This document shows positions 50,306 through 59,928 of a stretch of DNA of 64,000 bases, in pieces (position 1 is the stretch's first letter; each line of letters starts with the position of its first letter). The notes below the pieces were generated by a model that was not told the DNA's origin, searched no databases, and saw only the letters and a program-made list of their open reading frames with translations. The DNA comes from Chromohalobacter nigrandesensis (GTDB lineage Bacteria; Pseudomonadota; Gammaproteobacteria; Pseudomonadales; Halomonadaceae). The stretch lies in the NCBI RefSeq assembly GCF_023061285.1, contig NZ_JAKGAM010000011.1, forward strand, positions 1 to 64,000. Direction: 5' to 3'. The translations under genes and the position numbers were made by a program.

Positions 50306-50962
50306 TCAAACATCGTGACGCGGCAGCAAATGCAACTTGCGCAGGCGCTCATGGGCGTCTAGATACTCCTCGGCGGGCACCGCGCGGTACACATCCTCAC
50401 GGGCGACATGCTTCACCAGCACGCGACGCTCACCGGCGGAACAGCTCGCACCCTTACCATGCAGGGTCACGACAACATCGGAGTCACTTTCCAGCGTCGC
50501 CTGACAGTGTCCTTCGCTGTCGCTGGCCTCGCGCACGACAACGGTTTCGCCCAGCAACCAGCGCGGCGACGCCCGGCGCGAATGGTGGAAACGCCGCGCC
50601 AGTGTATGACACGCGGCAACACTCGGTGACGCCGCCAATGCGAAGGCCGCCCAGATGGCCAGAAAGCCCAGTGGCAACCGCAGCAGGCCCAGCGGTGACC
50701 ATTGCAATACTAGGCTCAGCGCGAACGCGATGGGCGTAGCAGTGACGATCAAGGCGCTCAGCGCGAATGACGCCGGTACCCCCGCAAAGCCCAGAGAAAT
50801 CAAGGTGCTCGCTAGATGATCGTCACGCAGGCTGTCATGGTCGAAGCACGAGACGCGTATCACGCGCAGCCCGACCAGCAGCCAATAGACGGCCACCAAT
50901 GCCAGCAAAGCGAGGAAAAAAGCGAATGGAAACCCCAATGCAGTCTGGATGAAGAGCTCCAT
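50306..50962 (-). CDS. YqiJ-like inner membrane protein with OB-like C-terminal domain
   Basis: The 218-residue protein has three or four N-terminal membrane helices (about 8-28, 60-85, 90-115) and a soluble C-terminal beta-rich domain (about 135-200, LLGETVVVREASDSEGHCQA). The layout fits YqiJ/NfeD-like proteins, which usually pair with flotillin-type YqiK. No flotillin gene is adjacent. GGGAGGTG precedes the ATG. Similarity is modest. Confidence 0.6.
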   Translation of the reverse strand: MELFIQTALGFPFAFFLALLALVAVYWLLVGLRVIRVSCFDHDSLRDDHLASTLISLGFAGVPASFALSALIVTATPIAFALSLVLQWSPLGLLRLPLGFLAIWAAFALAASPSVAACHTLARRFHHSRRASPRWLLGETVVVREASDSEGHCQATLESDSDVVVTLHGKGASCSAGERRVLVKHVAREDVYRAVPAEEYLDAHERLRKLHLLPRHDV

Positions 50963-51156
50963 GACAGCACCTCCCGGGCGATCCCGTTGAGTTGAGCGGC
51001 GTGCCCCCTGAGTGCAGGAGGGGCGTTAAAGGCGTCGTCCGAATGTTTTGTGTAATGCCAACTTATGTGGCGACGCTTATGTAGTATTTAACAGCATAGC
51101 GTTGGAACGCCGGTTATGCGTCTCAACTTTGGTCGTAAGGCTCGATCGCCAGCGCC

Positions 51157-53571
51157 TCAGGCGATTCGCTGGTTCGGCTCCAGACGCACCGCGACCGCCT
51201 TGGAGGTTGGCGTATCGGTGCCCACACCGACGCTTTCCAACGGCACTAGCGCATTGGTTTCGGGATAGTAGGCGGCGGCACACCCTTCGGGTGTCGCGTA
51301 GTCGACGATCCTGAATCCCGGGGCGCGGCGGGGCTCGCCCTCGTGATCGAGCCCCACCAGGTCGACCCACTGGCCGCTTTCGAGCCCCAGCCGCGTGAGA
51401 TCGGCGGGATTGACGAACACTACCCGCCGCTGGCCCTTGACGCCGCGATAGCGATCGTCGTAACCGTACACGGTGGTGTTGTACTGATCGTGGCTGCGCA
51501 GCGTCTGCAGTGTCAGCCAGCCATCGTCGCGGCGTGCGTGCAGGCGTTGATGCATCACCGCCGTGGGTAGCGGTGCGGCACAGAACGTCGCCCGCCCGGA
51601 TGACGTATTGAAGCGGCGTTGGCTGGCGGCGTTTTCCAGCCAAAAGCCACCTGCCTGCCCCAGACGCGCATTGAAATCCTCGAAACCGGGAATGACGGCC
51701 TCGATCTCATCGCGAATGCGGTCGTAATCGGCCACCAGCGCGGCCCAATCGACCATGCCCGTGTCGATCCCTCGACGCGGCAGTACCCGTGCCAGCGTGG
51801 CCTCGGCAATCCCCGCAATGATCGCCGGCTCCGAGCGCAGCCATTCGGAGGCCGGTGCATGAATGCCGGCACTGCCGTGCACCATCGACATCGAGTCCTC
51901 GACGCTGACCTGCTGCGACGCGCCCGCCTCGCCCTGGCGATCGATCTCAGTGCGCCCCAGACACGGCAGGATCAACGCATCACCACCGGTGATCAGGTGG
52001 CTACGGTTGAGCTTGGTGCTGATCTGCACATTGAGCCCCAGACGCCGAAAGACGCGCTCGGTGCGGTGGCTATCCGGCGTGGCCCGGGTGAAGTTTCCTC
52101 CCAGCCCAATGAAAACATCGGCCTCGCCCAACTCCAGCGCGCGGATGGCACCCACGGTGTTGTGCCCTGGCGTACGCGGCATGACTACGCCGTAACGACT
52201 TTCCAAGGCGTCGATCAGTCCCGCAGGCGCCGTCTCGTCGATACCCATGGTGCGGTCCCCCTGTACGTTGGAGTGACCACGCACCGGACACGGCCCCGCA
52301 CCGGGGCGCCCGATATGGCCACCTAACAACAGCAGATTGACCAGCTCACGAACGGTGTCCACCGAATGCTCGTGCTGGGTGATTCCCATCGCCCAGGTGA
52401 TGATCATGCGCTCGGCGCGAGCGACGATGTCGGCCACCTCCTCGATCTGCGTGCGTGACAAGCCGGCCTGATCCTCGATCTCCGCCCACGGCGTGTCTTC
52501 GACTCGCGCCCGCCACTCTTCATAACCAGCAGTATGCGACTCGATGAAGGCCCGATCCGGCTTGAAATGACCTTGTTCTTCGAGCGCGAACAACGTCTTG
52601 GCGATGCCGCGTACCGCCGCCATGTCACCGCCCATCTTGGGTTGATAATAATGCGAGGAAATACGGTGACTGCCGTGTGTAAGCATCTCGCGCTTATTCT
52701 GGGGATCGGCGAAACGCTCCAGGCCGCGTTCCTTGAGCGGGTTGAAGCTGACGATACGCGCGCCTCGCTCCGCCGCACGCCGCAAGTCACCGAGCATCCG
52801 GGGATGATTGGTGCCAGGGTTCTGGCCGAACACGAGGATGGTATCGGCGTGTTCGAAATCCTCCAGTTGAACGGTGCCCTTCCCAACACCGAGACTAGCC
52901 TGCATGCCCACGCCACTGGCCTCATGGCACATGTTCGAGCAATCGGGAAAATTGTTGGTGCCGTAGAGGCGCACGAACAACTGATACAGATAGGCCGCTT
53001 CGTTGCTGGCGCGCCCCGAGGTATAGAAAAGTGCGCGGTCGGGATCGGGCAGTGCCGCCAAGCGTTCGGCGATCAGCGCGAAGGCCGCCTCCCAGTCGAT
53101 GGGAACATAACGGTCGCTGGCCGCATCGTAGCGCATGGGCTCGGTGAGTCGGCCCTGGTCCTCGAGGCGGAAGTCATCCCATCCGCGCAGCTCGCTCAGC
53201 GTGTGGCGCTCGAAAAAACGCCGCGTGACGCGCTTCTTGGTGCTTTCCCAGGCCACTGCCTTGACGCCGTTCTCGCAGAACTCGAATGACGAGCCGTGCA
53301 GCGGATCGCCCCACGCGCACCCCGGGCAATCGAAACCATGCGGCTGGTTAGTGGACAGCAATGCCCGCGCGCCCTTGAGTGGCGCCTGGCTACGCTTGAG
53401 GTGGCGCCCCACGCTTTGCATCGCGCCCCAGCCACCTGCCGGGCCGGTGTAGGATTCGATACTCGGCACGCGCGTCAGGGTCGCGTCCGCCTCGGGGAGA
53501 CGCTCCGCCGTTTCGCTTGCGGAAGACGCCTCGCGGTCGTCGGATAACGGAGTCTGGTGATGGGAAGCCAT
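51157..53571 (-). CDS. FdhF/YdeP-family molybdopterin oxidoreductase
   Basis: The 804-residue protein matches the FdhF/YdeP branch of formate-dehydrogenase-like molybdoenzymes. Cys82, Cys85 and Cys99 (DCPGCAWGDP...FC) likely bind an iron-sulfur cluster; VFGQNPGTNHPRML and GHSNVQGDRTMG contact the molybdopterin. No Tat signal, so cytosolic. YdeP-type enzymes have uncertain substrates (E. coli YdeP aids acid resistance). fdhD lies 93 bp upstream on the same strand, supporting a formate-type reaction or at least need for cofactor sulfuration. Confidence 0.87.
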   Translation of the reverse strand: MASHHQTPLSDDREASSASETAERLPEADATLTRVPSIESYTGPAGGWGAMQSVGRHLKRSQAPLKGARALLSTNQPHGFDCPGCAWGDPLHGSSFEFCENGVKAVAWESTKKRVTRRFFERHTLSELRGWDDFRLEDQGRLTEPMRYDAASDRYVPIDWEAAFALIAERLAALPDPDRALFYTSGRASNEAAYLYQLFVRLYGTNNFPDCSNMCHEASGVGMQASLGVGKGTVQLEDFEHADTILVFGQNPGTNHPRMLGDLRRAAERGARIVSFNPLKERGLERFADPQNKREMLTHGSHRISSHYYQPKMGGDMAAVRGIAKTLFALEEQGHFKPDRAFIESHTAGYEEWRARVEDTPWAEIEDQAGLSRTQIEEVADIVARAERMIITWAMGITQHEHSVDTVRELVNLLLLGGHIGRPGAGPCPVRGHSNVQGDRTMGIDETAPAGLIDALESRYGVVMPRTPGHNTVGAIRALELGEADVFIGLGGNFTRATPDSHRTERVFRRLGLNVQISTKLNRSHLITGGDALILPCLGRTEIDRQGEAGASQQVSVEDSMSMVHGSAGIHAPASEWLRSEPAIIAGIAEATLARVLPRRGIDTGMVDWAALVADYDRIRDEIEAVIPGFEDFNARLGQAGGFWLENAASQRRFNTSSGRATFCAAPLPTAVMHQRLHARRDDGWLTLQTLRSHDQYNTTVYGYDDRYRGVKGQRRVVFVNPADLTRLGLESGQWVDLVGLDHEGEPRRAPGFRIVDYATPEGCAAAYYPETNALVPLESVGVGTDTPTSKAVAVRLEPNQRIA

Positions 53572-53664
53572 GGCACCCTCGATGACGTAGTGGGTAAAAA
53601 TAGAGGAAAATGACGCGATGAACGTGGTGAATACCCGGGAAGCGGAGCGGGCAGAACTCGAAGG

Positions 53665-54444
53665 CTATGCCGCGCCACTCAAGCGTTCGAGATGTCGGCC
53701 ACGATGACAACAGATCAGGTTGAGATCGCAGGCACGTGCGATTTCTACCGCCAGGGCAGAGGGCAATGACAGCGTGGCCAGGGTGGCGATACCGGCACGT
53801 ACGGTCTTCTGCACCAGTTCCATGCTACAGCGACTGGAAAGCAACACCGCCGCCGGCATCTCACCACGGGACAATGCCTCGCCGATGATACGATCCAGGG
53901 CATTGTGGCGTCCGATATCCACGCCGCGCGCCAGCACCTCGCCATCGCCGTCGAGGGCCAGCGCCATATGCAGCCCGGCGCGGGCGCGACGCTGTAGACT
54001 CTCCACGCCACGCATCAAGGCTTCGGGCGCCAGAGGTACGCACGCCGGCAAACGTCTCAGGCCCTGCATCAACTGCGATTCCTCGGCCACACCACAGGCG
54101 CCGCAACTCGACACCGAGGCCCCGGCGCGTTGCAGACCAGCGGCGCGCGCTTCGGTCTGCGACGAAACCGTCAACCGCACCAACAGCCCATGACGCAGCC
54201 GCGACAGTTGAATGTCCTCGACCTGCTCGGCGCGCTCGATCCAGCCCGCAGTGAAAGCATGCCCCAGCGCCAGCGGTTCGAGGGCTTCGGGCGTCGCCAA
54301 CAACGTCACCATGGCGGTATCGTTGAGCGACAGGGTCAGCGGCTGCTCCTGCGGGCCATCGAGCGTCCGCAAGGGCCGGTCGCGCTGATCGTCATAGCGC
54401 GATGCGGCGGTAAATGAATGCGGTATCACTACTTCTGACGGCAT
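53665..54444 (-). CDS. fdhD: Formate dehydrogenase sulfurtransferase FdhD
   Basis: The 259-residue protein has the conserved SSCGACG (Cys114 and Cys117) that carries sulfur to the Mo-bisPGD cofactor. LALGHAFTAGWI and DIGRHNALDRIIG are typical. The ATG at 54444 gives normal family length; a GTG at 54477 is an alternative. It precedes the YdeP-like gene and probably matures it. Confidence 0.88.
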   Translation of the reverse strand: MPSEVVIPHSFTAASRYDDQRDRPLRTLDGPQEQPLTLSLNDTAMVTLLATPEALEPLALGHAFTAGWIERAEQVEDIQLSRLRHGLLVRLTVSSQTEARAAGLQRAGASVSSCGACGVAEESQLMQGLRRLPACVPLAPEALMRGVESLQRRARAGLHMALALDGDGEVLARGVDIGRHNALDRIIGEALSRGEMPAAVLLSSRCSMELVQKTVRAGIATLATLSLPSALAVEIARACDLNLICCHRGRHLERLSGAA

Positions 54445-54647
54445 ATAAAGGTCCAAACGGGAAATCAAATAACCCACATCCCCGGAAAAACGCTATACAG
54501 CGTCCTCATGCGGGCTTGCTCAAGGCAATCGCTCCACGGCCATCCGCGGGTCTTGAAAGGCGTTCTCACGACTACCCTAGCGCGCCGACCGCCTTCAGAC
54601 CAATCGAGCTAAGCGATGCCTCGATAGAGCAGCTCGATCAAACCGAG

Positions 54648-55532
54648 CTAGGAAGCGGCCTGCCACAGATCGAGTACTGCTTGCAGGCGTTTTCCACGCG
54701 GCATCCCCTGTCGCCATAGCAAGCCCACGCGATCGCCCGCGTCGGGAAGGCGGCGTGCCACGAGAGCCGACGTGCCATCGCCCTCCTGAAGCCAATAGCG
54801 GCGTATGAATTGCTCGGGCAGGATCGAGACGCCCAGTCCTGCCAGCAGCCACTCTCCAAGGGCAGCGGTGGCATCGGTTTCAAGAACGGGCAACAACGAC
54901 AAGCCATGGGCCGCCAGACGCGCCTCAAGCAAGTGGCGTTGATGCATTTCCGGAGTCAGCAGACACAGTGGGTACTCGGCGAGCTGCGCCCACTGCGGCG
55001 CTTCGGGCAAGGCAAAGTGCTCAGGGGACGCCACCAAGGCGGGATGCTCATCGAACAAACGACGATGCGCGAACCCCGCCATTGCCGGCGCATCCAGATA
55101 GCCAATACCTAGATCGAGACCGCCATCCTCCAGGCCCTGCGCCAACATGGGGGTGGCGAGTTCACGCACGCGCAGCACAAGCCCGGGATGCGCGGCACGC
55201 AACGACGGTAACAAGGCAGTGAGCGCGTTCAGTGCAGTGGGGATCACGCCCAGCGTTAGACGGCCGACCAGCGGCGCATGCGGTGCCAAGTCACCGCGCA
55301 GGGCCTCGAATTCACCGAGTATGCGACGGGCATGCGCCAGTACACGCTCCCCCTCGGTGGTGAATCCTTCGAAACGATGGCCCCGACGAATCAACGGTGT
55401 GGCCAGTTCTTCCTCGAGTTGGCGCAAGCGCGCCGAGAGGGTCGGCTGAGTCACGTGGCATGCCCTGGCGGCGCGTCCGAAATGGCGTTCACGCGCCAGG
55501 GCACATAAAAACGCGAGCTGACGATGATCCAT
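54648..55532 (-). CDS. LysR-family regulator next to fdhD and doeX
   Basis: The 294-residue protein has an HTH (HFGRAARACHVTQPTLSARLRQLE) and an OxyR-type effector domain, without the redox cysteines of OxyR. It starts 6 bp after doeX ends, so it could be co-transcribed with doeABX, yet it lies just before fdhD and resembles regulators found with formate dehydrogenase genes. Which it controls is unresolved. Confidence 0.84.
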   Translation of the reverse strand: MDHRQLAFLCALARERHFGRAARACHVTQPTLSARLRQLEEELATPLIRRGHRFEGFTTEGERVLAHARRILGEFEALRGDLAPHAPLVGRLTLGVIPTALNALTALLPSLRAAHPGLVLRVRELATPMLAQGLEDGGLDLGIGYLDAPAMAGFAHRRLFDEHPALVASPEHFALPEAPQWAQLAEYPLCLLTPEMHQRHLLEARLAAHGLSLLPVLETDATAALGEWLLAGLGVSILPEQFIRRYWLQEGDGTSALVARRLPDAGDRVGLLWRQGMPRGKRLQAVLDLWQAAS

Positions 55533-55538
55533 GACCCG

Positions 55539-56015
55539 CTACGAGACCTCGTCGTGTAAGTCCAACGATGGCGTGGTGCGTTTCACGGTCTTGGTGACGA
55601 TATAGGTGAAATAGCGCTCGATCCCCAGGCCGTCCATCAGCCAGGCATCGATCGTGCGCTGGTAGGCATCGATGGAGTCGGTTTCGAACTTGACCAGATA
55701 ATCGACGCCGCCGCCCACCGCGACGCATTCGGTCACCTCCGGCGTCTCGGCGACGGCTTTCTCGAAACGTGCGAAACTCGCCGCCTGATGGGTCGCCAGC
55801 TCGATCTGCACCCAAACCGGCGTGCGCTTGACTACCATCGCGGGATCGATCCGGGCGCCATAGCCTTCGATGACGCCGGCTTTTTCCAGGCGCCGCACAC
55901 GCTCCCAGCAAGGGCTGACAGAGAGGTTGATCGCCTCGGCCAGTTTCGACTTGGTGATGCGCCCATCGCGCGACAGGATGTCGAGAATCTTGAGGTCGTA
56001 GCGGTCGAGTTTCAT
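55539..56015 (-). CDS. doeX: Lrp/AsnC regulator of ectoine degradation, DoeX
   Basis: The 158-residue protein has an N-terminal AsnC HTH (DLKILDILSRDGRITKSKLA) and a C-terminal RAM ligand domain (about 70-150). Its position after doeA and doeB matches DoeX of Halomonas elongata. It lies 19 bp after doeB on the same strand. Confidence 0.9.
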   Translation of the reverse strand: MKLDRYDLKILDILSRDGRITKSKLAEAINLSVSPCWERVRRLEKAGVIEGYGARIDPAMVVKRTPVWVQIELATHQAASFARFEKAVAETPEVTECVAVGGGVDYLVKFETDSIDAYQRTIDAWLMDGLGIERYFTYIVTKTVKRTTPSLDLHDEVS

Positions 56016-56034
56016 GTGGTGTGCCGGCCCATCC

Positions 56035-57051
56035 TCAACGCTCGAGACTATCGACGACTTCCGCGATCACCGCAATCGTATCGCCCATGTTCACCTGCGC
56101 CGGAAAACGCCGCGCCACCAGCACGCCATCGCGCTGAGCATGATAGACGACTGGCTCGCTACCGGTGCGCGTCATGTCGTAGATCCGCGCGATCACATCA
56201 CCGCGCCGCACCGTCTCGCCCAGCGCGAAGCTCAACTCAAGCAGGCCGCTATGCTCGCTCTGCACGTAGCAAGAGGCATCGGGCATGTCCACGTACACCT
56301 GCTGGCCGGCCGGAGACTCCAGTTGCCCTTCGATCATCCCGTAGTGAATCAGGAAATTGCGTACGCCACGTTCGGCGATGGCCATGCGTTCCGGCGTCGT
56401 GGTGCCGCCGCCGCCCAATTCGGTGGTCACGAAGGTCTTGCCCTGGGATTCCACGGCTGTGTCGTAGAGCTGGGTAGCGTCGAGCTCGAACATCATCATC
56501 GCCACCGGTGCGCCAAAGGCCACCGCGCCGGCCAGGCTTTGCGCTTCCTGGGTAGAATCGTCGAGACGGTGCGCCGCAGCGAAGGGCAGAATATCCAGCG
56601 TGCGGCCACCGGAATGCAGATCCAGCGCCACGTCGCACATCGGTACCAGTTCACGCGTGAAGTAATCGGCGATCTGCTCGGTGACGCCACCGTTCGGGTC
56701 GCCGGGAAAGCTGCGATTGAGATTGCCGCCATCCAGTCCTGAGGTGCGCTTGCCGGCAGTAGCGGCGGGCACGTTCATGATCGGCACGATGATCACGCGG
56801 CCGCGCACATCCTCGGCGCGCAGCGTGTTGCTGAGCTTGAGAAGCGCGGTAATGCCTTCGTATTCATCGCCGTGGTTGCCGGCGGTGAGCAGCGCCGTGG
56901 GCCCCGCGCCGTTGTTGATCACGGTGATGGGAATCATCACCGCCCCCCAGGCCGATTCATCGGTGGAGATGGGCAGCTTGAGAAAACCGTGCTGAATACC
57001 GTCGGCATCGAAATCGACGGTGGGTGACACCGGGCTGGGTCGCTTGCTCAT
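56035..57051 (-). CDS. doeB: N-acetyl-diaminobutyrate deacetylase DoeB
   Basis: The 338-residue protein belongs to the AstE/aspartoacylase zinc family. His60 and Glu63 in NHGDEYEG, and DLHSGG further on, bind zinc. DoeB releases acetate from N-alpha-acetyl-L-2,4-diaminobutyrate to give diaminobutyrate. GGAGAACATGAT precedes the ATG. It lies 31 bp after doeA. Confidence 0.92.
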   Translation of the reverse strand: MSKRPSPVSPTVDFDADGIQHGFLKLPISTDESAWGAVMIPITVINNGAGPTALLTAGNHGDEYEGITALLKLSNTLRAEDVRGRVIIVPIMNVPAATAGKRTSGLDGGNLNRSFPGDPNGGVTEQIADYFTRELVPMCDVALDLHSGGRTLDILPFAAAHRLDDSTQEAQSLAGAVAFGAPVAMMMFELDATQLYDTAVESQGKTFVTTELGGGGTTTPERMAIAERGVRNFLIHYGMIEGQLESPAGQQVYVDMPDASCYVQSEHSGLLELSFALGETVRRGDVIARIYDMTRTGSEPVVYHAQRDGVLVARRFPAQVNMGDTIAVIAEVVDSLER

Positions 57052-57082
57052 ATCATGTTCTCCTCGTCTCGCGTCCCACGGC

Positions 57083-58282
57083 TCAGCACACGAATAGCTG
57101 ACGTGGAAAGTTGGCCAGCGTCTCGCAGCCAGTCTCGGTAATCAGAATGCTTTCGGTGATCTCCAGGCCCCAATCGTCCTCCCAGAGACCCGGCATGAAA
57201 TGAAACGTCATCCCCGGCTCGAGAATGGTGTCGTCGGAAGGGCGCAGGCTGATATTACGCTCGCCCCAGTCCGGCGGGTAGCTGATGCCGATGGAATAAC
57301 CGCAGCGCGCACCGCCACGATCAAAACCATACTTGTCCATCGCCGCGCCCAGTGCCATGGCGATATCGGCGGCACGGTTGCCCGGCTTGGCCACCGCCAG
57401 GCCATTGTCGATACCCTCGAGCAATGCCGACTCGGCGCGCAGGAACTGACTCGGCGGCGTGCCCAGATACACCGTGCGCGACAGCGGCGCGTGATAGCGA
57501 CGATACACCCCGGCGATCTCGAAGAAGGTACCCTCGCCTTCACGAAACGGGGTATCGTCCCAGGTCAGGTGCGGCGCAGCGGCGTCTTCGCCGGTCGGCA
57601 ACATGGGCACGATGGCCGGATAGTCGCCGCCGAAGACACGCCCTTGCGGATCGGTCCAGCCCTCGATGCCCACGCGGTAGATCTCGGAGACAACCTTGCT
57701 CTTGGGCACCCCGGGCTGAATGATCTCGAGGATACGCGAATGCATGCCCTCGACGATTCGCGCCGCGATGCGCATGTACTCGACTTCCTGCGGCGACTTG
57801 ATGATCCGGCACCAATTGACCAGCGAATTGGCATCCGCGAAACGCGCGTGCGGCAATTCGCGCACGAGGCTCAAATACGCCTTGGCAGAAAAGTAGTAGT
57901 TATCCATCTCCATGCCGATGGTACCCTCGTGCCAACCACGATCCGGCAGGATCGACTGCGCCAGGTACTCCATGGGATGCATATCGGGATTTTGAACGTA
58001 ATAATCCGGGTAATAGGTAATGTTGTCCGGATGGATCCAACAGGTGCGTAGTGCCCCATTGGCATCCATGCGACGCCCATACCAGACCGGCTCGCCTTCC
58101 AGACCGAGCAGAACGCACTGATGCACATAGAAAGACCAACCATCGTATCCCGTCAACCACGCCATATTGGATGGATCGCTGACAATCAGGACGTCGATCC
58201 CTCGATGGGCCATGGCCGAACGCACCTTGTGCAGCCGGCTGGCGTATTCCTCACGAGTGAAAGGCAGGGAAACCTCAGACAT
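57083..58282 (-). CDS. doeA: Ectoine hydrolase DoeA
   Basis: The 399-residue protein is of the M24 creatinase/prolidase-like family. N-terminal residues 10-150 form the creatinase-N domain; the pita-bread domain follows, with GIEGWTDPQG and HFMPGLWEDDWGLEITESILI. It opens the ectoine ring to N-acetyl-diaminobutyrate. The ATG at 58282 gives the usual DoeA length (about 399); the frame continues upstream into the regulatory region. Divergent from the enuR-like gene. Confidence 0.92.
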   Translation of the reverse strand: MSEVSLPFTREEYASRLHKVRSAMAHRGIDVLIVSDPSNMAWLTGYDGWSFYVHQCVLLGLEGEPVWYGRRMDANGALRTCWIHPDNITYYPDYYVQNPDMHPMEYLAQSILPDRGWHEGTIGMEMDNYYFSAKAYLSLVRELPHARFADANSLVNWCRIIKSPQEVEYMRIAARIVEGMHSRILEIIQPGVPKSKVVSEIYRVGIEGWTDPQGRVFGGDYPAIVPMLPTGEDAAAPHLTWDDTPFREGEGTFFEIAGVYRRYHAPLSRTVYLGTPPSQFLRAESALLEGIDNGLAVAKPGNRAADIAMALGAAMDKYGFDRGGARCGYSIGISYPPDWGERNISLRPSDDTILEPGMTFHFMPGLWEDDWGLEITESILITETGCETLANFPRQLFVC

Positions 58283-58361
58283 GGCACCACTCGCCCGACA
58301 GAATTGCTCATCCCTGATCTCCCGGACGGGAGGCAGGACCCTGCATTCGATGAAATAAATC

Positions 58362-58392
58362 GTACTGATACAAGGAAGGAAGAAATCAGTAC
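58362..58392. promoter_or_regulatory. Inverted repeat in the doeA-enuR intergenic region
   Basis: GTACTGAT and ATCAGTAC form a perfect 8-bp inverted repeat with 15 bp between the arms, so their centres are 23 bp (about two helical turns) apart. It lies about 73-110 bp from both divergent start codons. This geometry fits a dimeric MocR/GntR regulator, and EnuR is the obvious binder. ACAATTGT (58391-58398) is a second short palindrome overlapping its end. Confidence 0.65.
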
Positions 58393-58464
58393 AATTGTCG
58401 ATCAATGCGTTGCCAACGATAGTAGCATTCACGCGCTGCTTACCGTCAAAGGCTTTATTGTGTC

Positions 58465-59868
58465 ATGACAATTGACCTGACACCCTATCTCCCGTCTCAT
58501 GGGCCCAAGTATCTGGCTATCGCTCGAGCACTTGCCGAGGCTATTCGCCAGGGCGAGCTCACGCCCGGCACACGTCTGCCGCCACACCGCTGCCTTGCCG
58601 AGACATTGGCGGTAAGCGTGCAAACCGTCTCGCGGGCCTACGCCCAGGCGGAAAAGATGGGCCTGGTGCAGGCCCGCGTGGGTAGCGGCACCTGGATCAA
58701 CGCGCTCGACGACGGCCAGGAGGCCGAATATCTACGCAGTGCCAACATGGACACGGACGCCTCTCCCGTGGATCTTTCCATCGCGCATCCGATCTGTCCG
58801 CCCGGGCATCATCTGCGCTTTCGCGAAACGCTACGCGACGTGGCGGATAGCGCGCATCCCGATGTCATCGATGCCTGCCGCCCCATCGCGGGGCTGCTCC
58901 ATCAACGCGAGCGCGCCAGCCAATGGCTGCATGACACGCTCGGTGTGCCCGGCACGCCCGATGACCGAGTGCTGTGCAACGGCGCCGCACACGGTGTGAT
59001 GCTGGCCATCGCCACGCTGGTCCAGCATGGCGACGTGGTATTGACCGAAGCGCTGACCGACCACGGCTTGATCGCCTTGTCACGCACGCTGGGCTTGCAA
59101 CTGCGCGGCGTGGCCATCGACGAACAAGGGGTGATTCCCGATGCCCTCGACGCCGCGTGCCGACGTTACCGACCGCGTGCCGTGTGCCTGACGCCTACCC
59201 AGCTCAACCCTACCGGCGCGACCATGGACAACGCACGCCGCGATGCCGTGGCCGAGGTACTGGCACGACACGGCACCTGGCTGATCGAGGACGACGTTCA
59301 TGCCCTGCTCGAGCCCCCGGGATTGAGCCCACTGGCCGCACGTCTGCCACGTCAGAGCTTCCATGTCACCAGCCTGACCAAGGCCACCGTCTCGGGGCTA
59401 CGCGCTGGCTATCTCAGCGTGCCACGCGGGCAATTGCATCACACCCTGCCCCGGTTGCGCGCCACCAGTTGGATGGCCACGCCACTGGTCTTCGAGATCG
59501 CCGATCGCTGGCTGGCCGATGGCACCGTCGACGCCCTGGCCAGCGAGCAACGGCAACTGCTCGCCGAGCGCCAACAACTGACCCGGACACGCCTCGTGGG
59601 GCACGCCATGGCCTCGCGCCCCACTGGCATGCATCTCTGGCTCGCCCTGCCCGGGGCATGGCGTGCGGAAGAACTGCAACAACAGGCGCTTCAGGAAGGC
59701 TTGGCAATTTCCACGGCGCAGTCATTCATGGTCGATCAGGGACCACCACCTCGGCGTATTCGCTTGAGCCTGGGTGGCGAAAACGACCTCGAACGCTTCG
59801 ATCAGGGATTGACGATTCTCGGGCGTTTGCTCGGCGAAGCACCGCCACCGATGCTACAAATCGTATAG
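58465..59868 (+). CDS. enuR: MocR/GntR regulator with aminotransferase domain, EnuR-like
   Basis: The 467-residue protein has an N-terminal GntR winged helix (about 10-80, CLAETLAVSVQTVSRAYAQ) and a fold-type I aminotransferase domain (about 105-460) with PLP lysine Lys306 in VTSLTKATVSG. EnuR proteins bind PLP and sense ectoine-derived diaminobutyrate compounds to relieve repression of ectoine catabolism. Divergence from doeA supports the name. Its own substrate range is inferred. Confidence 0.86.
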   Translation: MTIDLTPYLPSHGPKYLAIARALAEAIRQGELTPGTRLPPHRCLAETLAVSVQTVSRAYAQAEKMGLVQARVGSGTWINALDDGQEAEYLRSANMDTDASPVDLSIAHPICPPGHHLRFRETLRDVADSAHPDVIDACRPIAGLLHQRERASQWLHDTLGVPGTPDDRVLCNGAAHGVMLAIATLVQHGDVVLTEALTDHGLIALSRTLGLQLRGVAIDEQGVIPDALDAACRRYRPRAVCLTPTQLNPTGATMDNARRDAVAEVLARHGTWLIEDDVHALLEPPGLSPLAARLPRQSFHVTSLTKATVSGLRAGYLSVPRGQLHHTLPRLRATSWMATPLVFEIADRWLADGTVDALASEQRQLLAERQQLTRTRLVGHAMASRPTGMHLWLALPGAWRAEELQQQALQEGLAISTAQSFMVDQGPPPRRIRLSLGGENDLERFDQGLTILGRLLGEAPPPMLQIV

Positions 59869-59928
59869 CGCGATGGGCGCGCAGCAACGCCGCCCCTCAT
59901 TCATCATCCACCACCTCATGAGGATCTC

